Positions 5,321 to 5,332 of a DNA stretch of 5,332 nucleotides are shown one piece after another. The translations under genes and the position numbers were made by a program. Numbering within the stretch: the stretch's first letter is position 1; each line of letters begins with the position of its first letter. The notes under the pieces are model-generated. The model worked only from the letters and a program-made list of their open reading frames with translations, did no database searches and was not told the origin of the DNA. The DNA is taken from the NCBI GenBank assembly GCA_905235815.1, contig CAJOMT010000085.1, forward strand, positions 1 through 5,332, read 5' to 3'. This stretch comes from an uncultured Clostridia bacterium (GTDB lineage Bacteria > Bacillota > Clostridia > Christensenellales > Borkfalkiaceae).

Positions 5321-5332
5321 CCGACGTGGTGG

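Noticed and set aside
5211..5332. A CRISPR array in the repeat-rich right end.
   Set aside because: The repeats are inverted and overlapping, with no regular direct repeat separated by unique spacers.

Overview
The window looks like a piece of a Clostridia-like (Firmicutes/Bacillota) chromosome. The evidence is a moderately AT-rich base composition, AAGGAG-type ribosome binding sites before two of the genes, tight same-strand gene packing, and proteins that read like divergent members of Firmicutes sugar-enzyme families. No species can be named from the sequence alone.

Layout: all genes are on the + strand and appear to form one catabolic operon whose promoter and start lie upstream of the window. 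In order: (1) the C-terminal 52 residues of a TIM-barrel protein that best resembles archaeal-type triose-phosphate isomerase / tetrulose-phosphate isomerase (1-159); (2) an enlarged YjbQ/UPF0047 protein (190-813); (3) a short transaldolase-family protein with the residue signature of fructose-6-phosphate aldolase (826-1506); (4) a 91-bp intergenic element with nested inverted repeats and a possible internal promoter; (5) an FGGY carbohydrate kinase (1598-3007); (6) an 80-bp spacer with a small hairpin and a cre/LacI-like palindrome; (7) a divergent glucosamine-6-phosphate isomerase/deaminase-fold protein (3088-4056); (8) a divergent N-acetylglucosamine-6-phosphate deacetylase-like amidohydrolase (4056-5141), whose start overlaps the previous stop by one base; (9) a strong intrinsic terminator (5179-5203). 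The last 120 bp hold no gene. They are densely packed with competing inverted repeats, including a candidate terminator reading on the - strand.

How the genes may work together (inference): the set supplies a deacetylase, an aldose-ketose isomerase/deaminase, a sugar kinase, an aldolase and a triose/tetrose-phosphate isomerase. That is enough for a complete lower pathway converting an unusual (possibly N-acetylated) sugar or a ketose into glycolytic intermediates. The NagA-like and NagB-like proteins both keep their fold-defining metal or catalytic residues but have altered substrate pockets. The pathway is therefore probably not ordinary GlcNAc use, and the substrate is unknown. YjbQ has no settled role and is the most mysterious member. 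No transporter or regulator is visible in the window.
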